NCBI GenBank assembly: GCA_033675545.1
Contig: JAWDGP010003890.1
Coordinates: forward strand, 62,001-126,000
From: Elysia crispata
Lineage: Eukaryota > Mollusca > Gastropoda > Plakobranchidae
Reading direction: 5' to 3'
Length of the DNA: 64,000 nt
Part shown: positions 1 through 18,611 of the stretch, piece after piece
Layout: each line of letters opens with the position of its first letter
How positions within the stretch are numbered: the first letter of the stretch is position 1
Translations under genes and position numbers: made by a program
Notes under the pieces: generated by a model
Databases searched by the model: none
Seen by the model: the letters and a program-made list of their open reading frames with translations, nothing else
What the model was told of the DNA's origin: nothing

Positions 1-458
1 AACCATGATAGATGGTTTTTGCAGCTTCTCTGAGATGAATCAGGCAACAATCCATCCTAACTCTAAGTTTAGACCTAGCCTAGACCTTGAAATCGCAAAA
101 AAATTGCGGACAAAAAACTGTCAATTTTGAAGCTCCTTTTGATACCTAAATCTAGTCTGAAAACAAAACTAAAATAACCACAACAAAGTCTGAAGTGTCC
201 TCTAACGTAAATGAGGTTTGCACGAGATTTCCGTCAGTTGTAAGGAAAGAAAGTACACACCCAGAAAGTGAAAGTAAAAAGGCAATGACGGGCAATATAT
301 TTACAAAATAAAGTGGTCCATGCGGGCGATATAAGTGGAATTTAGGTTCATCAAAAGAAACACAGTCTCTGAAAATCAGGGCATAGTGTTCTACCTACGA
401 TAACAGATAAATCTTCTAAAACTAAAAACATACATAAACCTTCATTGTGAATGATTAC

Positions 459-595
459 CTTGTGCAAGCAATTGAGTTGAAGTTTTGCAAACAGCTGTGC
501 TCCATTACTGCCGATACAACTGTCATGTTTGTCTGGTTTCGTGGTAGAGTTAATTCCACCATTCTCTCCTCAACTGTTGATAGACTTTCTTTCAT
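459..595 (-). CDS. Weak exon-like segment near left edge, unknown gene
   Basis: 45 open codons ending at a plausible donor (ACAAG|GTAATC), for example ESLSTVEERMVELTLP and MTVVSAVMEHSCLQNF. The strong acceptor TTCTTTTGCAG at about 621 is in a phase that meets a stop in this frame, so the assignment is doubtful; internal AGs at 588 or 574 would give an in-phase join to 1670-1760. Confidence 0.25.
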
Positions 596-1566
596 CCTCC
601 TCCCTCAAAAGATTGCTTATCTGCAAAAGAAATGTCTTTTCAAAGAGAAGGTGCATTGTCTGTAAGTTTCAACCAAAATTTAAAAATTGTTGGTTCTTTA
701 CATTGAATCCAAACAATCAGGAAAATGAAATGTATTTTTGTAACTTGGACCTAGAAAAGTAATTTTTTTTAGATTCCTTATCACTCATTTCTATCATAAA
801 TGTAAAACAACCAATGAGATTTGCTACCAATCTGAATAAAAAAAAATTTTTCATGCCTTTTTCAACCACCTTCCAATATATAAAAAGATAATACTTTCTT
901 TTTTCTACTATTAAAATAACTATGCAATGACTTTTTTCAAACAGAAATTACCTTGCATCTATTCATAGATTACAAATATCATCTCAGCCATGTCCACTTG
1001 AAAACCAGAGGGTCTCAAACCACAATGATTTCAATTCTCAATCCTGGAAAAAAAATATAATTCTTATGTTTTGCATAATCTTAACACAAAAAATTGAATA
1101 TAAAGTTAAAATGTATATACTCATTGAGATTTAATGACAACTATTTATAATAAAACTAAGTTATCTTACTAAAGCAAGCAAAAAATTATGAAACTTCAAA
1201 AAATTTTTTTGTAGAACTTTGTAGCTGTGTTGTCCAAATGCTTTAAGGAACTGACATGTCACATTTACAAAAGACTCCAAAATAGTGATTCCAATTCCCT
1301 TATTTTACATGTTTAAACATCTCATAAACTGGGATTCATATTTGATCTGACTATCCTGACTTATGCTTTCTAGATTTGAGGCAAAAAGGCAATTTGAGCT
1401 TTGTGACATTCATGGATATAAACTCTAAGATTGAGTTTCAGATAAAAGAACCAGCCTCCTGCTCATATCAAGACTTTTGTAAAAAGAAGTTGAATAAAGG
1501 ATTTAAATAGTTTACAATAATATTCAAAGGGCACCTTTTGTGTTTTGATACGGATCAAAACAAAAT

Positions 1567-2251
1567 TCTAGATCTTTCTAGATTCTAGATCAGACAGATC
1601 TAGATCTAGATTTTGACTAGAGCCTGAAAAAACCAAGACTAAGAAGGTACTCCATCCTCTACTCCATACCTTTGTCAAATGTAATATATATATCATGATC
1701 AATTTCATCTTTGACATTATCTTCAGGGCTACTGACATCTTTATTCACTGAGAAGCAGATCTATGAAAAGCAAATTAAATTCAAGGCTATCTTTAAAAAC
1801 CTTACGTTCAAGTTTAAAACAGTTTATTTTTACATGTAGAAAACAAATGTAGAACTCTTCTTATTTCACATGCTATAGATCCCAGCTGATGTAACCAAGG
1901 TAAAAGGAAATATTCAACAACTGAAATTGAATTGGGCATTAGGCCTATATATCACATACAATATGCACACATCTATAGGCGATAGTGGACGATATTTTCT
2001 CTTACTAATACTATAATACTACAAACTATATTTTCCAGAACTCACAACATATTTTAAGTACATTATATCTAAATCTAGAAATTGTAGAATGCAAATTCTT
2101 GATCTTGATTAGCTAGATTTAGATCTAGATCTAGATCTAGAACATTTACAAACCTACCCACATCTATGACCTAGGCCTACAATCTACAGGTTTGGATCTA
2201 AAATAATAAATCCTATCTAGAGATCTAGAACTATATGTGGAATTCTAGATT
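1567..2251. repeat. TCTAGATC-rich patches
   Basis: Overlapping AGATCTAGATCTAGATC runs occur at about 1567-1619 and 2071-2251. The unit is self-complementary, so it can fold on either strand. Probably a degenerate 6-8 bp simple repeat. Confidence 0.6.
1670..1760 (-). CDS. Weak exon-like segment, unknown gene
   Basis: Acceptor TTTTCATAG and donor AAAG|GTATGG bracket 30 open codons, NKDVSSPEDNVKDEIDHDIY near the middle, ending phase 1. Composition is protein-like but no family is recognised, and it does not join in phase to the ATG segment at 2305-2369. Confidence 0.25.
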
Positions 2252-2304
2252 GATATATGATTTCAAAACACGATTTGATAAGTTGTATTGATGTATGATC
2301 TCAC

Positions 2305-2369
2305 CAATACATAGCGTGACACACAAATCCCCAATTTGGTCGAACAAAAACACCATCGGTGTTGCTCAT
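2305..2369 (-). CDS. Weak candidate first coding exon, unknown gene
   Basis: ATG followed by SNTDGVFVRPNWGFVCHAMY and a good donor (TG|GTGAGA, phase 2), inside a slightly GC-richer patch. This could be a 5' exon of a gene running off the left edge. No homologue recognised. Confidence 0.25.
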
Positions 2370-4875
2370 CCTCGTATCGATGGAGAACAGTGCAACGACA
2401 AAGTGACTCACGGTTTCGAGATTTCAAATGCAATATATTAGTTTTTTAGTAAAATAAGTAATCGGCTGTATTTGCTTGTCCATATCGCAACTACTAAATA
2501 TATTAAATAATAAAACAATTTTAAAAAATTTGAAATTGATTCATCACTTTTTTGTTTGTAAAATAATTCGTTAAAGACCTAAATCTCAACTTGAATAGAC
2601 ACCTCTTGAATATTATGTAATCTAGGTAAGTACCATTGCTTTCTTTCGATACCAATAAAAAAAAACCAGATACAGACTCAGTAATCGAAATGATCTGATT
2701 TACAATGCTAATGTTTGTACAGGAAGCGGAAACACATCCAGTCTGAATATCGACGGGAGGTTCAAAGCAAAAATCTGCGAGAAAGTAACTTTATAATATT
2801 GACACTTACAATTATTTTACGTAAAGGACTTGAAGAAGCTCTTAAAACAAAGAGCGTAAAACTTTTCTTTATTTGAACAACATTTACAATACGACTCAAC
2901 GACTCATAAGTTTTGTGCCCGGAGTAAGATTACTCAAGAACCGCATACAACCGCACCTAGAGCCGTAGTGCGTGGTTTTTTTTTTGTTTTTTTTTTCTCT
3001 AATTTTTTACTGCTTTTTAAATCCAAAAAACCTTAATCTTAATTAAGTAAATAAACGCATATTTGAATCTGTATGGCTATTCTTGGATGAATTGGTGCTC
3101 TGCGTTATTGTTCTTTTCTTCTTTTTTTTATTTTCCTCTTCTTTTTTTTTCAGATGAATAGGCTAGACAAGTCCATAAATGTCATAAAATCCTCGAACAT
3201 TGATTTAATTGCAAAAGTTTTATTTTATGTTCAATAGTTTGTATATCAACTATAAAGCAATACCTAAGAAAGGAGAATGATAGAAACGTAGGAAAGTCGT
3301 CAGATTCGGCAAAATGACGTCATCATTGGCAATGAGCTATAGAATAATTTTAAAACAAAATGTATCAAAACGCCATCATTTTGTACCTCGTTTGAAAGGA
3401 CTTGATGAGATACATCTGAGACCACGAAAATAATCATTATGTTGTCCATATCAGGCTATATATTTGTTATTTTGTCCTCGTTAGCGTGAGGCCCAGGTGA
3501 GGGAGAGTTTAACTTTAAGCAGTTGATTCCTTTCCACTCTCCAGTCTCCACGAGCTAGGGAACACTCTAGCCCATGTTTTTTGCAGGACAATGTTTGGAG
3601 CGACAATCAGTCTTTCACCCCATCTTCTTCAACGGAAGCTCAGAAGTGGGTGGGAGACCCGTTGCTCATAGATCCAGTCTACCATCACCACATCTCAAAT
3701 TGCATATGACAAATTGTGTCAATCCAGACCTAGAAAACAAATAGGACCATCAGTTAACTCCTCCACGCAGACACAAGCACACACTCACACACAAACAAGA
3801 ACGAGGGATAGAGAGGGAGTGGAAAGGGGAAGGGAAAGAGCGAAATGAAGACAGGGGTTATAAAACTATGATAGTCACAGAGAAGATTCAGGAATGTGAA
3901 GAATGGAAAGAGAGAGAAAAGGTGACAGAGACGGAGAGAGACCTAACAAGAGGAAAGAGAGTGAGACAAAGACCGCCAGCACGTAGAAAACGGAGTAATA
4001 ATAAGATAAAGAGAAAACATATTGCATGGGAAGAGATTTAGCTTTTTAACTATCGGTAGTCGTATTTAACTAAATAACAATAATAATGAAAATTTTTTTT
4101 AGTAAAATCCCACCGCTGCCCTTGGTGTTTTGCACCTGTACCGGGTAGGCCTAGCCTACGTCTTTCTCCTCCGTTTTTTGTTTACGACATGTATTTGTTT
4201 TTATGCTTTCTGGTGTCATTATCTCTTGACATTTTGTCCATTTTGCACGCTTAGATGAAAAATAACCCTCCGAGCTTTACATTTTTCACCTACAGTGGTT
4301 GAACTGTAGGGTCTTAGAATTTTTTTTTAAATTCAGGTGAACTTTGCTTTCTTCATCTACTCCTCCTTCCCTTTCTTATCCTCTTCCTCCTTCTTATCCT
4401 TCTTCTCCTTTCTATCTATGATCTGGTATTATGAAAGTCTATTGAAGTCTTTACTTGATATAAATATTTTACAATCGAATAAATTTTAAATCATGAAATT
4501 CGACCGATGGAATCATTGCATCATCATTTCTCACTGGAACAAAACCCTTATTATTTTAAACGAGTACATTGATCTTGAATTTGAAGTTTAATAATGCATT
4601 TACCTCGGTACTGAAGATTGACACGTAACGAAAGTTATACTATTTTTTTTAAATGTATATTTTAAATTGACAAGAAGAATCTGCTTCAATATCTACTACG
4701 TTTTGAAGTTAGATGGTGAAGCAGATACGCGCTTTTCAAAGAGATAGAAACAAAAACATAGATCATAAATAAGGAATTTTTATTTCATTATTTAATTAAA
4801 AAAAAAAAAACGTTTGCGTTAACGATTTAGTCTTACTTTAAGATGGTTGTGCTTGCACCCTGAAAGGTAGTGGGT

Positions 4876-5137
<262 letters not shown>

Positions 5138-5342
5138 GACGTACGGTTAAAAAGAGTGCATTCGTATTCTGATTAATCAAAAAAAGATGCTTAGGCTGAT
5201 TGGGACTTTGATCATCAACAGCTTAAAACTAACAATGGGCTTAGCTTAATCTTCAGATAAAATGGGATAGGAGTCGATATAGCATATTTCAATAGTAACA
5301 ATCTACTGGAGAAATACGTTTTTTAATTAAGCATTATTATTT

Positions 5343-5351
5343 AGTAGTAGC

Positions 5352-5447
<96 letters not shown>

Positions 5448-5462
5448 TGTAGTAGTAGTAGT
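5343..5462. repeat. (AGT)n microsatellite
   Basis: About 120 bp of AGT/TAG trinucleotide with two interruptions near its ends. Confidence 0.95.
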
Positions 5463-7783
5463 ACCATTACATCATCATCATCCATAGCGTTGAAACCCCG
5501 CCCCCATCCTCTCAAATCTTGGTCTGTTCCTTTACAACTGAAGTTGGGAACCCCAGTGCAGCCCAGGAAGCCAGCTAAAAATAAGATGATCAGTGACTAG
5601 AACTAATCAGGTAATGGTTTGTAAATGTCGATAGGCCGCACATGGGTCATTACTTCAGCTCAGAGTGGGATTATCCCCATCTACTCTTAATCCCCTACCT
5701 AACCCTAAGCCACTGCTGCATCTAAAAGCAGGACTGCGGCAAAACAAATTTAAACAGAGGCGTGGAGGCGGTGGCAGGTCCTTTACTTGAAGGGGCTCAA
5801 AACCAATCACGTGCAACATGCGTATATTGCTCCTCAGCTGTGTGATTCTTTTTTAGCGCATGTTGTTTTCCCCCTCCCAGACCCCCCCCCACCGTCACAC
5901 ACACTTTCTGTGTTAAACACCTTGAATGTTACGTTAATTACAGTTTAAAAGAATGATTTAAAAGTTCGAATCCGACAGCGGTCATGTATGCAGTACAGAT
6001 ATTCGAAAAAAATTCTGTCTCTAAAATTGTTTCATGCGACGCAAGGTACAAAATGAAAACAAATATGACTGCCTAAGTATTCCCCAATGAAATTGCCATG
6101 TATACAATAATGCATATAGAGCCCGACAAACATGCACCATAGAGTGACCTACTTATATTTACAGATTGTACATGTACCTTTAACCGTATCATGAAGTGAA
6201 ACCTGCAAAATTTTTAAATTCATATAATGCTAGCGTAAAATTGAAATGGCTAGTGTTTGAAAAAAAATCTCCTCAGTTTAATGTGGTTAAAGATGTTACT
6301 AACAGATAAACCATCCATCAATCAATTTACTCTCCTCCCTTCCCTTCCATTGTTAGCCAGCAATATGTCTCATTCAACCAAATCTCTTCCTCCTTTATGG
6401 TCCCGAACTAAAGGTCAAGGCTGTTAAGTTACGCCCATGGAAACCGACAAGCGTTTCCCTATTTTACACTAGCAATGGTTTTGTTTATATCGCGTGGTCA
6501 ACTTTAAGTAAGATTGAACCACGGCTTTGCATTCCCTGCTTGGATCCATTCCAAACGTTACGTCAAACTAAATCTATCCCAATCTTCATTCACTGTAACA
6601 TGTTACACTAAAATGTGATAAGCCAGAGCCGATTCAAAAGAGAAGTAAATATGTATTTGGAATCAACACATGAATTGACTGTGTACCGACGCAGCGATTT
6701 AGAAACAAATTTTAAAAGATTGAAAGAAACCAGTTCATCGATGGACTATTGACAACAGAATTGGTGCCACATCGAATATGGTCACAGGTGTACTTTTCAC
6801 CATTTCAAAAGACTGTATACAATGCTCGTCACCTTTTGAGACCAATGTATCAAAATAAGAAATTGTAAAAACAAATTTACTTTTGACATGTCAACGCCCA
6901 ATAAAATGCGACCAACTTGTGTTAAATAAAGCATTAAGCTTCTCAAGTACAGCCAGAATATGAAAAACGCTTGTCCTTAATTATTTGGTGATTAAATCTA
7001 CACCTCAGTGATAATAGTCGAATGCCACAGCTTACTACTTTGGTACGATTGTTATCAAGTTTATCTTTACGTGGCATGTTTCCCTTTCACTAGTCTTTCG
7101 ATGTCTTGAATTACAAGCACTGAGTCATATGTAATGCGATGGACTTCACTGTATATTCAACGAGAACAAAACTTGCTGTAGAATAGTCATGATGATTAGA
7201 TAGCTATTAAAATAAGACATCAAGGGCAAATCCAGATACTCGACAAAATTAAAATGTAACAAAAATTTCATGGCGTGCTACTATTTAACTGGATCACTAA
7301 CTGGACAATTTATTTTAAGCCATGTAGATGTGTAAAGACAATAAACTACTAATAATTACCCTTTCACACAAGTCTATAAAACTTATACATGTAGTTTGAG
7401 AATGACCATGCGAATATTTTCCCATTGTGACATCTCTCTCCACCTCCTCCTCCTCCCCCTACCCCCTAAATTAAAAAAAACATTGAAATCGAAAAATAAA
7501 ACAAACCCAAAGAACTTAAAACCTCTACCTCATAAAATAATATCTTGCTTGCATGCTTTGTTTCTAAAATAAGCTGAATTAGTTAGATACTCTTATCTTC
7601 AGACTCTTCTAACTCATTGAAAGTTTCTTGGCGTTTAAAAAAAAAAAGTGTATCTGCATGTTGTGAATGGAATGTTTTATCGAACAATTAAAATAAGCAC
7701 TTAACGTGTAACTCTTCTTCTACTTCCTCTTTTTTTTTAGTTGCTGCAGATCAAAATGCACGGTAATTACTCGACCCTTTTAA

Positions 7784-7872
<89 letters not shown>

Positions 7873-7882
7873 GAAGAAGAAG
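7784..7882. repeat. (AAT)n then (AAG)n microsatellite
   Basis: About 85 bp of AAT followed by a short AAG run. Confidence 0.95.
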
Positions 7883-9015
7883 ATTAAAGTGAGCAGCAAC
7901 AAGAACAACAAAACAAGTGAAGCACGAAGCATGACCGAAACATGTGCAGTGGCAGCACAGAGGCTATTGATTCCACGGCGCGTCCTTATTGCTGTTAGCG
8001 TAAAAGTCTAGTCCTGAAAATCTCTGTCGCCATGAACCACCGTTTCTGGACTTCTCTAAGCCGCCCATTGTTTTGATGGATACACAACAGTGACGGGCCC
8101 GCCTTGAGGCATAAAGTAACAACTTCTCTGTTCAGTTAGTCTTTAGTTTCATGAACTTGAACTTCATACGAGGTTGATCAATAATTGATTTTATGACACC
8201 TTTCAGGCCTATGTTTGTGATCGATTGGTAACTATTGCATACTTAAACAACTTTAATCAAATTTCATCGATTGAATTGTGGAATCATTGATTTAAATTGT
8301 GCTGGTGAAATTTCATGTTTATGTGTTTTACACACGTAGGACTCATATTTTGGAAACAGTTAATTCTGCTCGTTTACAATCCACTTAAAATTCCTCTGAG
8401 TGCTTGTAATAAGGCTTTGTAGGAACACACAAAAAGTGCCTGGAGGTGCACAGTGACTGCTTTGCGAGTATTATTATGCCCACTTTTTTTATCTCTAAGG
8501 ATGAAAATGAGCATTTGAAAGAATTTATAAAATAGACTGGAATCTAAAATAAGCTAACTATTTTTGTTTGAGAGGTAGATATTGAGTTGCTGTTTTATTA
8601 TTCATCTATGCAGAACACACATTTTCTGCTCCTCTTTCGCTTTCTCTTTTATCTACATTTTCTGCTAGAGTCATCATTTAAGGTAACAAGAGCTTGTTTG
8701 AGCGAGGAATCTGCAGTATAGGATTCTTTGAGGAAATTTAGATAATCAAGCTTGGGTGATGTTAGAACATTCTTATCTTTCTTACTTCGGGCGTTCTTTT
8801 TGTTGTAACTTTGATGATATAAGCTTTATTTTTGGGGGCAAGTCCACAACTTCTTTGTCTATTATTTGTAAAGTATTGAGAAGAAACATCATTTATAACG
8901 TCTGTAGTTCCTAGCCTGTCTAGAATTTGGAACCATACTTAAGACTTAATCTCATGGAGCCATATGTTTCATTTAAACAAATTATTATAATGATGATGCT
9001 GACAGTGATACAGAT

Positions 9016-9264
<249 letters not shown>

Positions 9265-9813
9265 CAGTTTCAAGTTTTCCTGTCCTTGTTTATTTCTTTG
9301 TGGTATTATAGAGACTAGCTCCAGACAATCGGTCTAATGGAGGTCAATAGCCATATCGAGAAGCAATGCCATCAAATCCAACGATGATAAGTTGCAGTTG
9401 ATTTTTTTCCCCTCAGGTCTTCTACTAATTAAACAGGTAAAATTATTCGTTATCACTTTCACTTTTATTCTTTTATCCAAGTTTAACAAATAACTATGCT
9501 TTCGCTAGTCTCTTTAATTGCCTTCTTAAAAGCATCTCCCACAATCTAAACTAATTTAGAAGAAGCCGCATTTTTTTAAATTTTCATGTTTACCTTTTGT
9601 TATTTTTCCTTTTTTAAAGGTTGTCGTGTAGGCATAAAGACTATTCAAAGCTTCCACTGTCTGTGATGTGGAACTTCCATTGGAGGTAGTTGACACAAAC
9701 ATAGTGTTATTCCATATTCTCTTTTTTACAACCGATTTACTGACTACTCAGAGGACTATTGAGGACTCAGAGAGCAAATTCATCGCCGTGCGTTCCATCA
9801 GCTACAGCAAACA

Positions 9814-15208
<5,395 letters not shown>

Positions 15209-15937
15209 ACCATCAATGCCATAAATTCTGCTCTATAAAACTGTACGTGTTTTTCATTCTTTATTACTGCCAATGTCTGGTACAATGTCATGTTGACGAT
15301 GGCGGAAATCATGTTTTGCGCTTTTTTAAAAAAGTAGACATTTTTTTTTTTGCTTAGATCTATACCGAAACGAATCTTTGTCCTGCCATACAATTTAAAG
15401 ATTCCAATTTTCTACTGAACATTCACTTGCCACCATTCCTAGGGTCACATTTTCCACTAACCAGTGAGGCTGAGGGAAGTGTCCGCCAGTGCGCATAAAG
15501 GCTCTTTACTTGTGGCTTCCACTGGTACAAATTCAAATTGCACCTTATCTTTACCTTACCAATAATTATTCTGATTCGTCTGATTGAGCCTGTCAGATTT
15601 AGTTACTTTTTTACTTGTTTCAAAAAGGGCACAACTAGATGGTGCGTTGCCTTCTTAGTACGATTTTCTTGTTGCATTATGATATGCTACATAGACACAA
15701 TATGATGCGAAAAGACTATCAGAAAACCAGTTGCAGTTTGAAATACGCATAAAAAAGTTGGGAGCTATAAACTTTGAATAACGGCATGGGCATTATTTTT
15801 ACATTTTATTTTATGTCGGTACTTTCACATCAATTATTGTTTGTAATGTTTGAACATTTCTTAAAAAAAAATTTATTTAAGGTAGAGGGGAATAGATTAG
15901 AAGAGAAAGACAGAAGCGCAGGTGAGAGCATACAAAA

Positions 15938-16036
15938 CAGAGAGAAAGAAAGAGGGAAAGAGAGAGAGAGAGAGAGAGGGAGAAAAAAGAGAGACAGAGA
16001 CAGAGAGAGATAGACAGACAGACAGACAGAAAGAGA
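15938..16036. repeat. Imperfect GA/GACA patch
   Basis: Mixed GA and GACA repeats after the Tctex1-type gene. Confidence 0.85.
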
Positions 16037-16125
16037 AGGAGGATCTATGTACCACTACCTCTATCAATGCTCTATCTTTTTAACTTTGAGTTGGATGTCC
16101 TTTGCATTGTCGACGGTTATGGGCT

Positions 16126-16128
<3 letters not shown>

Positions 16129-16193
<65 letters not shown>
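16129..16193. repeat. (TA)n microsatellite
   Basis: About 65 bp of perfect TA. Confidence 0.95.
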
Positions 16194-16196
<3 letters not shown>

Positions 16197-18558
16197 AATA
16201 GTTTTAAGAAAAAAAATCGTTGCTTTTCTATCATTTTGAACAGATATAAAAATTTACTTAATATTTTTACCTTTTAATGATTTAAAAATGACTCACTTTT
16301 GCCCATGACATAATTTTTGAATTTCGGAATGACTTCCACACTTTCTCTTTGTTGAAAAATGAAAATGAACATGTGGCCAAGAGAACTGACTCTAATTACT
16401 TGATTATGTAAGATTGTATGTGTACATTAAAACTTTAAAATGATTCTACATCATTAACCCTTTGGCTGCTACACGTTTTCTCCCTCAGTATGCTAAGGAT
16501 ATTTCTAATGGGTGCATCGGAATATGGTAAATCATTACAAACACAGTCAAAAAAAAAAAGAGTGACTTTTAAGTCTCTCTCTGTTCTATTTTTACTCATG
16601 ACAAACTAAGGTTTAAACCTTGCCTGAGACTAAAATTAGACAAAAGAAGTTGTGCTGTGTTGTGGATTCAACAAAACAAATACGTTAAGAATATGATATG
16701 GATTTACCCTGAAGTCTACAGAGTACAGGCCCCTTTATTTGAAGGACGTCTGTGGCGCAGCTAAAGCCTTAGGTGTATGTCTCTTAAAAGTTTTATCAAA
16801 CTCCTACGAGTTTTAGAGTCTCTTGAAACATTGAAAAATCATAAAAAAATCAATCTAAATTGCTTTAAGTATAGTATAATAAAATGGACCTTTAGCTGTC
16901 TGTTCCTCAAACTTGATTTTCTTGATCCATTAAAGAGATGGTAATGTATATTAACATATTGTAACCCTCTTTGGGAGTTTTATGAGCTAAAAAATTTGTG
17001 AAAATCATCATAAGATGAATGTGTGTTAGAATTTGAAAATGATTGTTGTTAGAAGTGAATTAGAAAACATGAATTTTTGGAGAAGAATGCTGTAACTTTC
17101 TACTTTGTTTCCAAAATGACATTAGCAATACACATCATGATTGGCTTTGACCTCCTTGCTTTTCTTCGTTTTTTTTTTTTTTTTAAAATCACAGCAATAC
17201 TACATGTATTTCCTTTTTTTCATTTTCCTTCTCTTCCTGTTCCTTTTCCATATAGTTTTGAATATAATTGCTAAATATGGCCATTGCTATTCAAGATATG
17301 TTATTGAACATGTCAGTTCTGGTCTAAATAGCAACTGTCTTCAACAGTATTCATTAAAATTTTGTTCCTTTTCATCTTAAACAAACCATTGTGAGGATCT
17401 GCACTCCCATTGTATAAGAATGGACTTTGGGTATGATCTGCAGGGACCTTTTAAATAAAGACCCAAATACACATCATTGACAGATGAGTTTGATTCTTTA
17501 TAGTGGCAACTCCACCCTGCCAAATGTGGACTTTTTTAAATTACAAAAAGTTACCGATTTGGTATTTTTACCCCACAGCACTTTCATCCGCACTATTCAT
17601 TTTCGTGCATCAAATTCATTTGCATAGCAAATAATTAACAAAACATTGTTCCATTCAGAGGATTTGTATATTTTTAATATATTTATATATGCATATCAAG
17701 ATAAAATTTAGTGTGATCATTCTTCCTCAGAGTTCATCTAAAACTTTTCTTTCAATTTAATAAAACAAACATATGCAACAAACATTGGGGGAATCTCTGG
17801 AATGCTCCAAAGGTATCAATAATTTTAAATAGATCTCAAATTTATAAACATATTTTATATGATTATGGTTTTTATATCAATATATCTATACACATATCAA
17901 AGTTGCACTTTTTAATTGGTGGAAAAAGTATGAACAAAATTAACAAATTATGAGGTAAAACTAGAAATTATTAAATTATTCCACATTTTCTTTTGCTAGG
18001 GTTGACATGGAATGCAAGGGGGTGGGTAGGAATGTTGAGCTAAAACCAGAATGTGGCCAGATCTGTGCATTGCTGTGTCAAATTTTGTAATGAAGACAAA
18101 GGCCATATTCTGGTTATATCTGGTGTTACACTTGGTGTCATGGTTGCTTTGGACTGTGGATCACATTATGGGCTCTATCTGATACCGTGTCTAGTACCAC
18201 ATCTTTACCATATATTTGGCAACAGAACCATCTCTAGTGCTGGGTGTAGTTTTTGCCAAGACTAATGATGTCTAGGATACATCTGGCCTTGCATGATTTG
18301 GTTTTTTTTTTTGGTAATATCACATCAATGATCAAATTTGGCCCACATATGGCATTACATCTGCTGTAAAAGCCACAGGCAGATCAAGGCTAGATCTCAT
18401 CTTACATTAAGTGTCATGCTACAGCTACAACTTGTTGGATCATTTTTGATGTTATGTTTCAATACCAGGGACACAATCAAATCCAACACACATGTTTGAA
18501 GAGTCATGAGAGGGCCACGGCAATTCCAGTTAGGTGTCACATTATCTTTCCTCAAGTG

Positions 18559-18611
18559 TCATACTGCTGTCTCTTGATCCTCTGATTGTACAAGTTGAAA
18601 ATGTTCTTGGT
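18559..18611 (-). CDS. DGKZ: DGK exon 28: C-terminus with PDZ ligand (1406-1421)
   Basis: Acceptor TTTATTTCAG, then [16 protein letters not shown] and TGA. The vertebrate zeta and iota proteins also end ETAV, a class I PDZ ligand that binds syntrophin in the vertebrate protein. It is a short exon, found by frame and phase from exon 27. Confidence 0.96.

Larger units (their letters stand above)
15209..18558. other. Tail-to-tail space between Tctex1-type and DGK stop codons
   Basis: Holds the 3' UTRs of both convergent genes, boundaries unresolved. On the minus strand AATAAA occurs at 16734-16739, and ATTAAA-type signals near 17.67, 17.76 and 17.91 kb could end the DGK transcript. No clear AATAAA follows the plus-strand stop closely. 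It also contains a GA-rich patch (15938-16036) and a TA array (16129-16193). No further protein recognised. Confidence 0.5.

Noticed and set aside
966..1047. Minus-strand segment with a good acceptor and donor
   Set aside because: All three frames contain stops; at most a noncoding exon.
5960..5985. B-box-like GTTCGAATCC
   Set aside because: No A box or cloverleaf upstream; isolated match.
18053..18265. 70-codon plus-strand frame after the DGK stop
   Set aside because: Lies opposite the probable DGK 3' UTR, has no recognisable domain or splice context.
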